From Trichocladium uniseriatum (lineage: Eukaryota; Ascomycota; Sordariomycetes; Sordariales; Chaetomiaceae), in contig WOUO01000022.1 in NCBI GenBank assembly GCA_017139535.1, forward strand, positions 124,001-188,000: a stretch of 64,000 bases of DNA, read 5' to 3'. Shown in pieces: positions 1 through 10,845 of this stretch (position 1 is the first letter of the stretch; every line of letters begins with the position of its first letter). Both the position numbers and the translations under genes were made by a program. The notes under the pieces are model-generated. The model was not told the origin of the DNA. It saw only the letters and a program-made list of their open reading frames with translations, and made no database searches.

Positions 1-596
1 ATGGTGATCGGTGCAGCTAGCGATTGCTAATATTAGGAAGCTCGTGATAAGTGCATTTTTGTTTCAATTTAATTTTATTCCCACCTCAAGATTCATCGGC
101 GGGGCGACATCAGGCGGCCGGGAAGCAGGGGTCCCTGCAGCGAGCGGCCGCGGCAGCAGTTGTCTGGCCAGGCGTGGCGGGATGAGTCCAGTCAATGGTG
201 GGGTCGGCCGATTAGCGCATGAAAGTAAACAATCAGTTGAGATGAACGTCGATTCGCGGTCTGGGAGCGGTCTGATGTTTTTAGCCTTGTTTACAATGGG
301 ACCCGTTGCATTGGGCTCTCTGCCCTGATTCGGGCGTCAGATCCCCCCAGACCAAAACTGTCGCGCTGTCCACTGCAAGGCCGCATTTCAACTTTGCTGT
401 GTTTTATGTTTTGCATATGAATTTTCGAGATTGGAGATTGGGCTCTAATAACGGTTGATCCCACCAAGCGACTCCGCTCCCTACCCTTCATCTGATTTGC
501 CCGCTCGGCACTCTCGACCAGTCACAGCGGCCCAAGCCGGAATCAGGGTTTGGCCTGCACCCTGTGAATCTTTGCTGCATTCCCGTCTTCGACGCA
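1..596. other. Upstream flank of the first gene
   Basis: No supported gene. Short open frames on both strands lack ATG starts, conserved motifs or splice context. The last part presumably carries the promoter and 5' leader of the coiled-coil gene that starts at 597. Confidence 0.5.
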
Positions 597-2942
597 ATGC
601 CATTACCGCCTTCATCAACACTGGGAGTTTCTGCATCGAAACGCCCCGCATCATACCAATTCCCCGGTGCCATAAACAATTCGCTGTTCTCGTCCAACGC
701 CACTAGGAAAAAGCCGTCTGCGGGAATTTTAACGACGACCACGACTGCCGCGGGGACGAGAACCGCCCGGATCACGACCACGGCAGCCGCCTGTCCAGAA
801 GCCGCGACCACACCACTTTCGCGTCATCCGCTCCGCCTGCGAGACCAAAATGCGGCGCCCGCGCTGCGGGCTATGAAACCGAGACTCGAATCCAAATCGC
901 ACCCGCTAATGGCAACCAAAATGCCGTACGAGCGGGCGACTGTCGCTGGCAACCGGCAACCCACTGTTGCGAGGGTTGTAAACAAGCCGCCCCTGACTCC
1001 CAAGATCGCCGCCCGACCGCCCGCATCACAACAACACCAGAACCCGACCCTCGCAACACCACTCCCACGACGCGCGGCACCGGAGTCGAGATTGAGTCCC
1101 AATGGCACCGGCCCCCGGGATAGGGACGAATTGACGTCCCCCGTGTCGGCCTTTCTCAGCACCAACATCACCCCACGATCCGGCTCGAGGCAAAGCCGTG
1201 TCGACAGTGCTAATAGCACCCCAAATGGCACGCCGAACCCGGATCGCCACGATCACTTGGAGACGCGGTCAGGTTTTGGGCTCTCAGGATCCGGGACAGA
1301 CGATAGGAGACCTATCGTGACCTTTAGCTCGCCTTCCGAGGTTGGTGCGGGGCCAAGGCCAGACCGAGAGCCCAAGTTCTTTTATGCCTCTGACGCCCAG
1401 AAGCCATCCCTTCAGCCCGCGCAGATGAGGCAACCTGCGACTCAGCAGCAAAAACAGTCGACTTTCTTCTACGCAAACGGCAGTACCGTGCCAGAGCGGC
1501 AGGGCGTTGCGCCTGGGCCGCTTTCCCCCGGCCCTCTCTCCCCTCCGTTGGCGTCTCCGTCCTCTAATGATGGTTTGATGAGCAAGTTCATTTATGCCAA
1601 CGGAACTCCCGAATTACAGCCAGCAGCAAAAATCGGGCCGTCGTCACATTCCAGATCGGGCTCGGTCGTCTCAACGGCGTCCAGACTCCCGACGAGCAGG
1701 CAGGGTAATGGAACGAGACCTACATCCCCTATCAAATCCCCCCAACCTTTGGTAGTAGCGAAGAACGGCGGGGGCTCTACCATCATCTCGTCTCGATCCT
1801 CCAGCGCGTCGACAACCCTCCACAACATCAGTCAGGCAACACAAGGGAAGGTAAACACCGACCATCATTCCAGGCAGGCAAGGACTCATACTCGCACGAA
1901 AAGCGGTGCCGCTGCCATTGCCGTTGCGGAGCCCCCTGCTCCTGCACTCGCACCCGCAAAGCCTGTCTCTACCTACCGTTCCCTCCCCTCATCGGGAAGC
2001 ACTTCTCCAATCAACCCTCCGCATCCTGGGCCAGGAGCCGTGCCGAGCAATTCAGCTGCCGGTGGGTTTGCTTCACTGCTTCAAGCTGCTGAGGACTTTG
2101 CAGAACCAGATGATGCCAAGTCCGAGTCCCTGAATAGCCCGAACAAGACACCGCAGGAGGGCCAACTGACGGACCTCGTTGCCAACGCGCGACGGGAACG
2201 CAAGGTTCAGGACTTGCAAATCACAAACGCCAGCCTCGAGGCCATCAACCGCACTCTTGAACGGCAGTTGAGGAAGCAGACAGCCGAGCTGCGGCGCTAC
2301 CAGCGCTTGTCCAGGTCCGGACGGCTGAGCATGGGGTCCATGGGCAGCCGGATCCCGTCGGACTCGACGGTGGAAGGGGGTGCCTTAGCGAGGGCTGGCA
2401 TGGACTTGGACGACCTGAGCGAAGAAGAAAGTGAGATCGAAGCTGAGGACGCCGAGCTGGAGGAGGAGCTGGAAGAAGACGATGGCATGTCTAGCTCAGA
2501 CGCTTCCGGGGACCTGAGCCCGAGCGCGATGGCATTTCACGACTTCAAACATCGGCGAAGAGACGAGCGGCGGCTCGAGCTGGACCTATCCAAGCACCAA
2601 CAGCTCCTTGTCGACAGCCAGAAAATCAACCAGAGTCTCAAACGGTGTCTGGGGTGGACCGAGGAGCTCATCAAAGAGGGCAAACGCGCGCTCGAATATC
2701 AGGTCCGGCCAAGCGACGTCGAGCTGGGGGGAAGAGTCCTTGCACCCGAAGAGGTGGAGAGGCGGGCGGCAGGCGGTGACGCCGAAGACAACGATCAAGA
2801 GGTCTCTCTGTATGAGCTTGACTCGCAATTGTTAGATGAAGAAGTCGAAACTGAGACGAGTTTGGGCCCGTGGAGTAAAGGAGCCCAGGATAGGGATAGC
2901 GGCATTGAACTGCCGGCGGAAGGGGGTTTGAAAGAAAGCTGA
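597..2942 (+). CDS. Coiled-coil protein of unknown function (781 aa)
   Basis: Single-exon gene. The open frame extends upstream to a GTG at 564, but the first ATG is at 597 and is taken as the start. About the first 500 residues are Ser/Pro/Thr-rich and low in complexity, with a recurring F(F/I)YA(N/S) motif (for example FFYASD, FFYANG and FIYANG) at roughly residues 260-345. A helical coiled coil follows at about 525-580 (ANARRERKVQDLQ...), then a strongly acidic stretch at about 605-640 (runs of E and D), then a second coiled coil at about 655-705. The C-terminus (DSGIELPAE) is acidic. I see no catalytic or DNA-binding domain. The layout suggests a scaffold or cytoskeleton-associated protein, but that is inference and the gene is not recognised. 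It is convergent with the J-protein gene downstream. Confidence 0.75.
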   Translation: MPLPPSSTLGVSASKRPASYQFPGAINNSLFSSNATRKKPSAGILTTTTTAAGTRTARITTTAAACPEAATTPLSRHPLRLRDQNAAPALRAMKPRLESKSHPLMATKMPYERATVAGNRQPTVARVVNKPPLTPKIAARPPASQQHQNPTLATPLPRRAAPESRLSPNGTGPRDRDELTSPVSAFLSTNITPRSGSRQSRVDSANSTPNGTPNPDRHDHLETRSGFGLSGSGTDDRRPIVTFSSPSEVGAGPRPDREPKFFYASDAQKPSLQPAQMRQPATQQQKQSTFFYANGSTVPERQGVAPGPLSPGPLSPPLASPSSNDGLMSKFIYANGTPELQPAAKIGPSSHSRSGSVVSTASRLPTSRQGNGTRPTSPIKSPQPLVVAKNGGGSTIISSRSSSASTTLHNISQATQGKVNTDHHSRQARTHTRTKSGAAAIAVAEPPAPALAPAKPVSTYRSLPSSGSTSPINPPHPGPGAVPSNSAAGGFASLLQAAEDFAEPDDAKSESLNSPNKTPQEGQLTDLVANARRERKVQDLQITNASLEAINRTLERQLRKQTAELRRYQRLSRSGRLSMGSMGSRIPSDSTVEGGALARAGMDLDDLSEEESEIEAEDAELEEELEEDDGMSSSDASGDLSPSAMAFHDFKHRRRDERRLELDLSKHQQLLVDSQKINQSLKRCLGWTEELIKEGKRALEYQVRPSDVELGGRVLAPEEVERRAAGGDAEDNDQEVSLYELDSQLLDEEVETETSLGPWSKGAQDRDSGIELPAEGGLKES

Positions 2943-3650
2943 TGGCATAGCCTGCCTATTGAGTGGTTGTTTGTTTTCCTATTTCATTTGTACAAAGTCT
3001 GGGCTGGCATCGGGATGGGCAGGTTGGCTTGCATTGCGCGGAACACGGGACACGTGCGGAACACCTGGGTCTTTTTTCTTCCTCTCTATATCTTTTTTTC
3101 TCTTCTCGGCATAACCAAAACCCGGCAGTCATCAGCTTTCTTTTGTCGGACCATGTACCATTAGATACCCAAGCATAAAGGAGGACGCAGGCACAGGAGA
3201 GCCGGTGCGAACGCGTTTTTGGTTTTGGACTATGTGGCATATGATTTTCATAATCAACACTTTGATACTCCCATGGCCAGTTTGGCTGGGAGTCAATATC
3301 ATCCGGAGAAATATAGACCATCGGGTATATGACTATTGAACTAAGTTCTCACAGTACAGGGCAGGGTACACATGACATTTGATGCTCACGAGACAATTAC
3401 AATGCCTATATTCTAAGTGGAAGGTTTGTATGGCAGAATTTAACCCGCAACTCTTCTCTTCTAACGCCGGGGGGTTCCAAATCTCAAGAGGGGAGGTATA
3501 GTGTATCATACGCAAGACGACAACTGACAACTTCTCCCATCATCCAACCCAAGCAAACACGCAAGCACGCCAGCCAGCCACGCCATCAACAGCAGGGGTA
3601 AGATCCCACCTTGTGCGCCGTCACATGGCAAAAACAACTAACGCACCACC
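2943..3650. other. Convergent 3' intergenic region
   Basis: Lies between the stop of the coiled-coil gene (+) and the stop of the J-protein gene (-). It should contain both 3' UTRs. No gene, tRNA or repeat was seen. Confidence 0.5.
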
Positions 3651-5438
3651 CTACGAGAACGAGGTCTTGGGAACGTTGGGGGCGTCGTTGGCGGCCGCCG
3701 ACGCGGCAGACGACCAGCCCTTGTCTCCGTACTTGTCGCCCTTGTCCTTCTCCTTCTTGTCTTTGCCCTTCTTCTTGGACTCCTTCTCCTTCTCCTTCTT
3801 CATGGCGGCCTCGGCGACGAGCTGCTCAAAGGCCATGTAGTCGCCCTCTTCTTCAGGGCTGCGCTTGGCCTAGATTTGGGGCATATGTGTTAGTTCACCG
3901 GTTGCACTGAGATAAAAAAAAAAAAAAAAGAAGAAAAAAAAGCAGATAACGTACGTTTGAGCAAATCTGGCCGATCAGAATGAGACCCTCTGCCCTCTCC
4001 AACCTCTTGGCAAGGGGCACCTTCTTGTCGTTGAGCACCGAGTCGCACACGTCGCGCAGCACGCTCTGAATCTCAAACTTGCTGCCCCTCCAGGCGGCCG
4101 TCAGAATCTTGCCCGTCACGCGGCGCTCGTACTCGGACTTTTTCTCGTCGGTCCACTCCTCGCCGCCCTGCTGCTCGAGGCGCGCCATCTCCTCCATCGT
4201 CTGCTGCGCGTCGATGGCGCTGCTGATGGTGTTCCACGTGTCTTTGACCAGCGTGCCCTTGTCCTTCATGCGGCTGAGGAAGCCACCCATGCCAAAGAAC
4301 TTTTGGCTGCGCAGCAGCGCCGTCGCCTTGCTGACGTAGGTTGCACCGATGGCGTGCAGAATGTCAATGCCAAACGACTCCATCTTGAGCTCCTCGACCT
4401 CGAGCCGTGTCTTTTCCTGAAACGCCAGCGTCACGTCCTTGCCCTTGTCCGTCTCGGTCCACACCGAGAGACGGTCCAGCAGTTTCCGGGCGAGCGTGTC
4501 GACGCGCTCCTGTCGGATCCGAGCCCGCTCCTTTTCGTAGGCTGCCAGCTGCTCCTTTTGCTCCTTGCTCAAGCCTGACTTGCCCTTCTTGTCCTTGTGT
4601 TTCCCGTCCGCCCCGGCAACCGAATCCTCACGTGTGGCATCATCCGATGATGGCCTGTCCATGAGGGCCGGTCGGATGGGGATCTGGGTGCGGCCGTTCC
4701 TGGGTGTGGACGCCCCGGAACCGGGACCTGGGGACGGCGTTTTCTGGTAAGGGGGCGGGGCGTCTGCTACCCCGCCACCGCTGTACGTATTGTGACCAGA
4801 CTTTTCGGTCTTCTCATCCTCGACCACGACCGTTGGGACCGCCTTCTTTTCGCTCGACGAACCCGCGGGAGAGGCACCCTCGGCCGTCTTCATGCTCTCC
4901 TTGATCGCCTCGTCTGTGCCGGGGAACTCGCCGTCCTTGGACGTGCGGCCTGCCGCTTCTGCCTCTGCTGCTGCCGCCGCCGCCGCCGCCGCTTCTTCTT
5001 CCTCAGCGGCCGTCATGGTGATATCCATGGTGGCGGTGAGGTCCTTCATCAGGCTAATCTCACCGATCCAGTCGGCAAAGGCCTCGCCACCAAAGATGCT
5101 TGTGAAGAACTCGGCCGGGTCGACGAAGCCCTCGGAGGGGCGGGCAGATTCCTTGCCATACTTGTCGTACGCGGCGCGCAGGGCCTCGTCGGATAGAACT
5201 TGGTAGGCCTCGCCGATCTCCTGGAACTTTTCGTGGGCGGTTGGGTCATTGGGGTTCTTGTCTAAGTGATGCAGCCGGTCAGCATCATCGAGGGCAAGGG
5301 GGGTAACGACGATGAGGGGGGCGTGCACTTACCGGGATGGTGGATAATGGCGAGCTTGCGGTAGGCCTTCTTGATCTCAAGCTCGGTGGCCGTCGGCTTG
5401 ACACCGAGGGTGTCGTAGTATGCGGTGTCTACCACCAT
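3651..5438 (-). CDS. J-domain co-chaperone with DnaJ-X domain (Caj1/Djp1-like, 543 aa)
   Basis: Spliced model on the minus strand: 5438..5333, 5261..3955, 3869..3651. Phases add to 544 codons. The start is ATG at 5438 in a good context (GCCACCATGG in the RNA sense). Residues about 5-70 form a J domain (YYDTLGVKPTATELEIKKAY), with the HPD motif at 34-36; its Asp codon is split by intron 1. A Gly/Ser/Pro/Ala-rich linker with a poly-Ala run follows. Residues about 280-470 match the DnaJ-X domain (LLDRLSVWTETD, SFGIDILHAIG, WRGSKFEIQSVLRDVCD). The tail is Lys-rich (KEKEKESKKKGKDKKEK). J proteins of this type stimulate Hsp70 ATPase; the yeast relatives Caj1 and Djp1 act in the cytosol, at membranes and in peroxisomal import. 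Intron 2 carries a long pyrimidine run (poly-A on the plus strand). Confidence 0.92.
3914..3929. repeat. Homopolymer A(16) inside an intron
   Basis: Sixteen consecutive A on the plus strand, read as a T tract in intron 2 (3954..3870) of the J-protein gene. It lies upstream of a CTAAC branch-like site and the TAG acceptor, so it may serve as an extended pyrimidine tract. Confidence 0.9.
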
Positions 5439-6014
5439 GGCGGCGACAGTCAGGAGATGTGTTGCGATACGATGCGCTCGAGGAAGGGTATCGGCTTCAG
5501 GTTGTTGACTTGTTTGTATGCGTCACCCGCAGCTCTGAGGCCTCTCGGGATGAATGCGTCGGAATGTGGAATGCGCAAGCGGTATGGAATAGAGTGGCTA
5601 GGTAGACACCGTAAGCGAGGCTGAGGGTTTGGGCTTGTCAGTCCAAGATTATTTACGGAGTTAATATCCGTATGATTGCGCAACTTTGAAAACCACTTTC
5701 CGGGCTTTCCAGGCTTTGAGTGGATGCCAAAAGTGAAGCACAGCCCAAGCGGAAATCGCCGAGCCGCCGAGGCGGGGGGCTGATCAGCGGGGTTACATCA
5801 TCCCGCTCGGAGCACGCTCGGGCATGCTTCTGCAAACATTATTCAGTCTCAACTGCAAGCACGTTTACATGGTGACAGGTGCATCTCCAAATCAAACACA
5901 CTTTTACAGATATTTGGCTATTTTTATCAATGATTATGACGCTGGCTGGCTGACACAAATACAGGCCCCGCAGGCCAACATACTTTTCCCCTTCGTTATT
6001 CACTGCTTCACCTG
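5439..6014. other. Intergenic region upstream of the J-protein gene
   Basis: Holds the promoter of the J-protein gene and the 3' end of the UDP-rhamnose synthase gene, both minus strand. No coding region or RNA gene is supported. Confidence 0.5.
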
Positions 6015-7004
6015 TTATTGCACCCCAGCCGCTTTCATACGTTCAAAGCATCTCCGATACGCCTCCCGGATCTCGGGAACCTCATAACCGTACTCTTTTA
6101 ACTTGGCGACCAGTTTCGTGGTATCCAGTTTGCAGTTGCTGCGCCCCGCCTTGATGACCTTGGCCTGCTCGTCAAGGCTAAAGTTCTTCCATGTGAAGGA
6201 GGGACGCACAATGTCGCGGAACATGGAGAGCACCTCGTTGTGTGAGATGGCGCCGGGGTTGGTGAAATTGTAGATGCCCACCTCGCCGTGCTCAGCCAGC
6301 AGGATCGACGCCGGGAGGAGGTCCGCCAAGATCGTGTTGCTGTTTGGTATGTCTACCACGTGCGGATACTTTGTGATCTTGGTCACGAAGCTGCGCGCAT
6401 GAAGGTCATCTGAGACAGGCATGCGTAATCGCAGGATCAGGCAGTTGTTGTAATGCTTGATGATCTAGTTGCTGTTAGCACGATCAGGTGGCAAGGAGGC
6501 CAAAGCAAAGACTTGAGGACAGCCATAGCCAAAGTCACAGTCACCCCATACCTCTTCTACGTGGGCCTTGGTCATGGAGTAGAAGCTCCCGGCAAAGTTG
6601 GACGGGTCGGTCTCGAGGAATCCCGGCCCGTCCCACGGGTGTGCAGCATCATACTGATAGATGCAACCGGTAGCGAAGACGGTGCAGTGGACATGGCGAA
6701 GGAAGCAGCAGTCGGCCAAGTTCAGTGTGCCGATGGCATTGGACCTGATGGTCGCCTCCTTGTTGTCTTCGCACCAGTCGACATTCGGGCGCCCGGTGCA
6801 GCCAGCTGCGTTGAGCACGTGGGTGGGCCGGATGCGGTCGAGCTCGGCGAGGACTTGCTCTCGGTTCTCCATGCGGACCGTGGTCGCGTGCACCTCCTTG
6901 CCCTCCTTCTCCAGCAGAGTCTTGAGGTGTCCAGCGACCCAGCCATCGCCGCCCCAGATCAGGAACCGGCTCCTTCCGGCTCCATTTTTGCTCGTTGTTG
7001 CCAT
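6015..7004 (-). CDS. UDP-4-keto-6-deoxyglucose 3,5-epimerase/4-reductase (UDP-L-rhamnose synthase, NRS/ER-like, 300 aa)
   Basis: Two exons: 7004..6552 and 6464..6015 (intron 87 nt, GTATGG donor, CTAG acceptor), 301 codons. This is an extended short-chain dehydrogenase of the RmlD/UER1 type. The nucleotide-binding loop is FLIWGGDGWVAG at residues 14-25 and the catalytic Y-x-x-x-K is YSMTK at 142-146. The length matches plant UER1 and fungal ER enzymes (about 300 aa). Family knowledge: it converts UDP-4-keto-6-deoxy-glucose to UDP-beta-L-rhamnose with NADPH in the cytosol, feeding cell-wall or glycan rhamnosylation. The partner 4,6-dehydratase is not in this window. The third Gly of the usual GxxGxxG is Ala24, followed by Gly25. 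It is divergent from erg9 across 1.1 kb. Confidence 0.9.
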
Positions 7005-8119
7005 GGATCTGACGGTGCGGACCGTTGACTAGTGCCTTGTAAGTGGTGGGTGGTGGTGCTTTCAAGTCCTTTCTCCGCTTGTCGTGCGGATTTCCGGGAG
7101 GGAAGCCGTCCTTAGAGTCTACGGAAGTCAAATAGGTATATATTGTTGAAAAAGGTAATGATTGCTAATCTTAAGCCGAAGGTCAAGTGACGAGAGCTCG
7201 ACCTAAATATATCTTCGACAATGTGATGTGTTGTAACTTGTTCAAGTGTAATAAACAAGTGGCAACGACGTACGAGTGCGGTGCCTCGGGAATCGAGCCG
7301 AGCCGATTGTTCCCTGTTGCACCAATAGAGAGGGCGAAGTGCTGATAAAACGTCGGGCTAACGCAGGTCTCACCTGCCCCCTCTGGTGTCTTCATGATGT
7401 TCCGGCCCTGTCCAGCTCCGTGGTTCCAGATCGGGATGCTGCGGGACGGATGCATCGCTGCAGTGGCCTGCTAGCGATGGAGAGTGGGGTATCAGTACAA
7501 TATTGTATTGTCGTCTACGAATACTTCGTACAGTACCCAGTACAATGCGTCTCAGGTATGCATCAGTCGTCCTCGCAATCCCCAGTGCCGGGGACCCGGA
7601 GCCGTTCCCCGCTCCTCAGAAAGTAGGACACGACGCTTTTCTGCTTCCCGAAGGAAGGCAACTTGATAACAGGAGGATGAATGCAAAAGGCCAAGTTCCG
7701 TATCGGTCCCTGGATATAGCCTATAGCAGAATTGGCCAATAAAAGCGCGATATCTGAGCACAGCTGGGGTAAAGTGGGTCTGTCAAACAAAAGTTGGGGA
7801 CCAGGGCCCAGGGGTTGCCAGTTTATTTTTCCGCCAGCGTCGAGGAAGACAATTCATCTGTGGACCCTTCTCCAGGATATCTCCTCTCCCTTCTCCGCAA
7901 CCTCGTCGCCCATCTCCAACCACCCACCGTGTCCGAACATCAAGACGCGAAATTCATCCACGAGCGCGATAAGTGCAACGTTTTGACAGCAAGACCTCCG
8001 CGATCTTCGGGCAATTGACGAGCATTCTTGCCGTCCCGAGTTCCCGCCTCGTGTCTCACCGACACCCCTTACTTGAACGCCGAAGCTTTTGACGGACCCG
8101 GACCGCCGAATCGCCGAAA
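7005..8119. other. Divergent promoter region between the UDP-rhamnose synthase gene and erg9
   Basis: A 1.1-kb region containing both promoters. A stretch at about 7279-7370 looks faintly like a broken tRNA but cannot be folded into one (see rejected items). No gene is supported. Confidence 0.5.
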
Positions 8120-9768
8120 ATGGGCGCCGCGCAGAAAGCCATCTACTTTCTCTTCCACCCGAATCAGCTCCGATCCGTTATTCAATGGTGTGTATCTCCG
8201 GTTTCGATCTTGCCCAGTCTCAGCTTACTGACGCGCCTTGCAGGAAGGTCTGGCACGATCCCGTCCACAGACGCGACACTTCCAAGGAAACACCGACAGA
8301 GAAAGCATGCTTCCACTACCTCAACCTCACCTCGCGGTCCTTCGCCTCGGTTATCCAAGAACTCAACCCCGAGCTGCTGATGCCGATATGCCTCTTCTAT
8401 CTGGTGCTGCGCGGTCTGGACACCATTGAGGATGACATGACGATCGATGTCAAGGAGAAGGAGCCGCTGCTGCGCAATTTCCACGAGCTGATGGAGCAGG
8501 ACGGCTGGACGTTTGACAAGAACGGCCCCAACGAGAAGGACCGCGACCTCCTGGTGCACTTTGACAACATCATTGCGGAGCTGAAGAAGGTCAAGAAGCC
8601 TTACTACGAGATCATCAAGGACATCACGGTGAAGATGGGCAACGGCATGGCCGATTACGTGCTGAACGCCGAGCACAACACCAACGGCGTCAACACAATC
8701 GCCGAGTACGAGCTGTACTGCCACTACGTGGCCGGTCTTGTCGGCGAGGGCTTGACGCGCCTCTTTGTCGAGAGCGAGCTCGCCAACCCGCAGCTGCTGG
8801 TGCGCACAGACCTGACCGAGAGCATGGGGCAGTTCCTCCAAAAGACCAACATCATCCGCGACGTGCACGAGGACTGGGTTGACCAGCGCCGCTTCTGGCC
8901 CAAGGAGATCTGGAGCAAGCATGTCGACAAGTGGGACGATCTCTTTGCGCCCGAGAACCGCGAGAAGGCCCTCCAGTGCAGCTCCGAGATGGTGCTGAAC
9001 GCCCTTAAGCACGGCGAGGAGTGCCTCTTCTACATGGCTGGCATCCGCGACCAGAGTGTCTTCAACTTTGTCGCCATCCCCCAGAGCATGGCTATCGCCA
9101 CCTTGGAGCTGGTTTTCCGCAACCCGGCCATCTTCGAGAAGAACGTCAAGATTACCAAGGGCGATGCCTGCCAGCTCATGCTGGAGTCGACACAAAACCT
9201 GCGCGTCGTGTGCGAGGTGTTCCGGAGATATGCCAGAAGGATACACAAGAAGAACGACCCGAGGGATCCGAACTACCTGGCCATCAGTGCTCAGTGCGGC
9301 AAGGCATGTACTCCTCTCTTTACTCTCTGCGGCATTATGGCCAGTCTAACACGACCAACAGATCGAGCAATTCATCGAGTCTATTTTCCCCACGCAGGAT
9401 CCCAAGAAGCTCGCGGCAGCAGCGAAGCAAAAGCCCGAAGAACCCGGCATGGACGGCTGGGAAGCTTTCTTCTTGGTGCTCTCTGCCGTGTCGACCCTGA
9501 TTGTCCTCAGTCTTATCATGGTGAGTTCCTCTTTTCGGAATGTTTAATTTCTCCGTTCCGTTGTGGATACCGGATGAGTTTTTATTGAGTGGAACTAACT
9601 CCGTTTTCCTTTCAGATGGGAATTGCATGGTTTTTCGGTGCCAAGTTCGACACATTCCTCCACGACCTCGACGAGAAGCTCGGTGGCAGCGTCAGGAAGC
9701 CGAGCTTGTCATCAAGCATTTCGAGCATTGCAAGCGCTGTGCCCACGATGGGCCGCGACGAGTTGTAA
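8120..9768 (+). CDS. erg9: Squalene synthase (farnesyl-diphosphate farnesyltransferase, 479 aa)
   Basis: Four exons: 8120..8187, 8244..9303, 9362..9520, 9616..9768; 480 codons. Start is ATG 8120 (MGAAQKAIYFLFHP). Catalyses head-to-head condensation of two farnesyl-PP to presqualene-PP and then NADPH-dependent reduction to squalene, the first committed step of ergosterol synthesis, at the ER membrane. Seen: first Asp-rich motif DTIEDD at residues 82-87, second motif RDVHEDWVDQRRFWP at about 220, the VGEGLTRLF helix, and a C-terminal hydrophobic anchor (FFLVLSAVSTLIVLSLIM). Length fits the family. Intron 2 (9304..9361) must use a GC donor: AAG/GCATGT is the only junction that restores the conserved IEQFIESIFP frame. 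The GT four bases further on gives the wrong phase. Confidence 0.97.
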
Positions 9769-10845
9769 GACGCAGACGCGGCAGATTCGCAAAACAACTG
9801 CGCAACCATCTCTTCTTTTTGGTTCACGTCTCCTATTATTACCTAATGACATGGCGTCGATTCCGTGGTCATGTATTATACGATAACGAGCGGCTGGCGA
9901 GCGCATCTAGGGCCTTATATCTGCCCCGACATGAAGTCATGCTGAGGACCAAGCATCTAATACTAACACAATACACGTATGCTTGATTTTTGTCTTGTGA
10001 CAGTTGTAGTGATTCGATTCGACGAAAGCACGGATGTCAAATTGCAATTCAGCCGCCTTCCTCCGGGATGGCTCGATGGCTGTGGTTGTGCCGAAGATGT
10101 GCTGATATTGAACCCCATTTGCAAGTAGCCTGGTATCCGGGCACGTTGCCTGCCGGGCTCTTTCTCTTGACGGAAGGGCTTGCTGGCGACGGACTGCGGA
10201 CATGCATTGTGTCGTGTAGATACGTACATGATTGTACTCTAATTGCCGCGTCTTCCGCGATGTTATTCAGGGCCGCGGCCGAAACCCGAGACGAAACCAG
10301 GATAAACAATAGTCCTGTTTCTTCTACTTCTGCTGTCTGCTTTCGCATTCATTCAAGTCGTTTCCATCGCGGCAATTGGCTTGATGTCGAGACAGCCCCG
10401 TTCCACGTGTACATGACGTGTGCCTGAAACCTGAACTGGCTGAAACACGCTCGCGGCGACTCAGGCTAATTCATGATAGGGCAAGGCAGAATGCAAACCC
10501 CTGACATGACTGAACAGAGCTTCAAGTGTCAATCATTGGCAGATGGTCAGTGTGTTTCGTGGATGGTGTACTGTTGTACCTTTTATTCTTTTTCAAGCCT
10601 TAGAGTATTTCTCTTGCTCGCCAACATCCAGCAACATTGCAAAAAAGCAAGCAAACCGTGCCCCGATCGAACCGTGCCTGTAGAAACCAAAGCTCGTTTG
10701 GAATGTGAGAACCAGGAGCATGTTATATACAGATCAAAATGCCCCCTCTTGCCATGCCAAATGCATCTAGTAGTAGTATAGTGTTGTATGTACAGAGCCT
10801 GCTGCTAGAAATAAATAAACAAATAAACAACCAACAGAAAGTCCG
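9769..10845. other. Convergent 3' region between erg9 and the subtilase gene
   Basis: No supported gene. The end at about 10807-10830 is A-rich with AATAAA-like strings. It may hold 3' UTR signals. Confidence 0.45.

Noticed and set aside
7279..7370. tRNA-like piece on the minus strand (CTCGATTCCCGAG near a GCAC/GTGC pair)
   Set aside because: The T-loop would need eight bases, no D arm is found, and the acceptor strand does not pair. Not a tRNA.
8182..9246. 354-codon minus-strand frame over erg9
   Set aside because: Antisense shadow of the squalene synthase exons; its composition is explained by the codon bias of the plus-strand gene.
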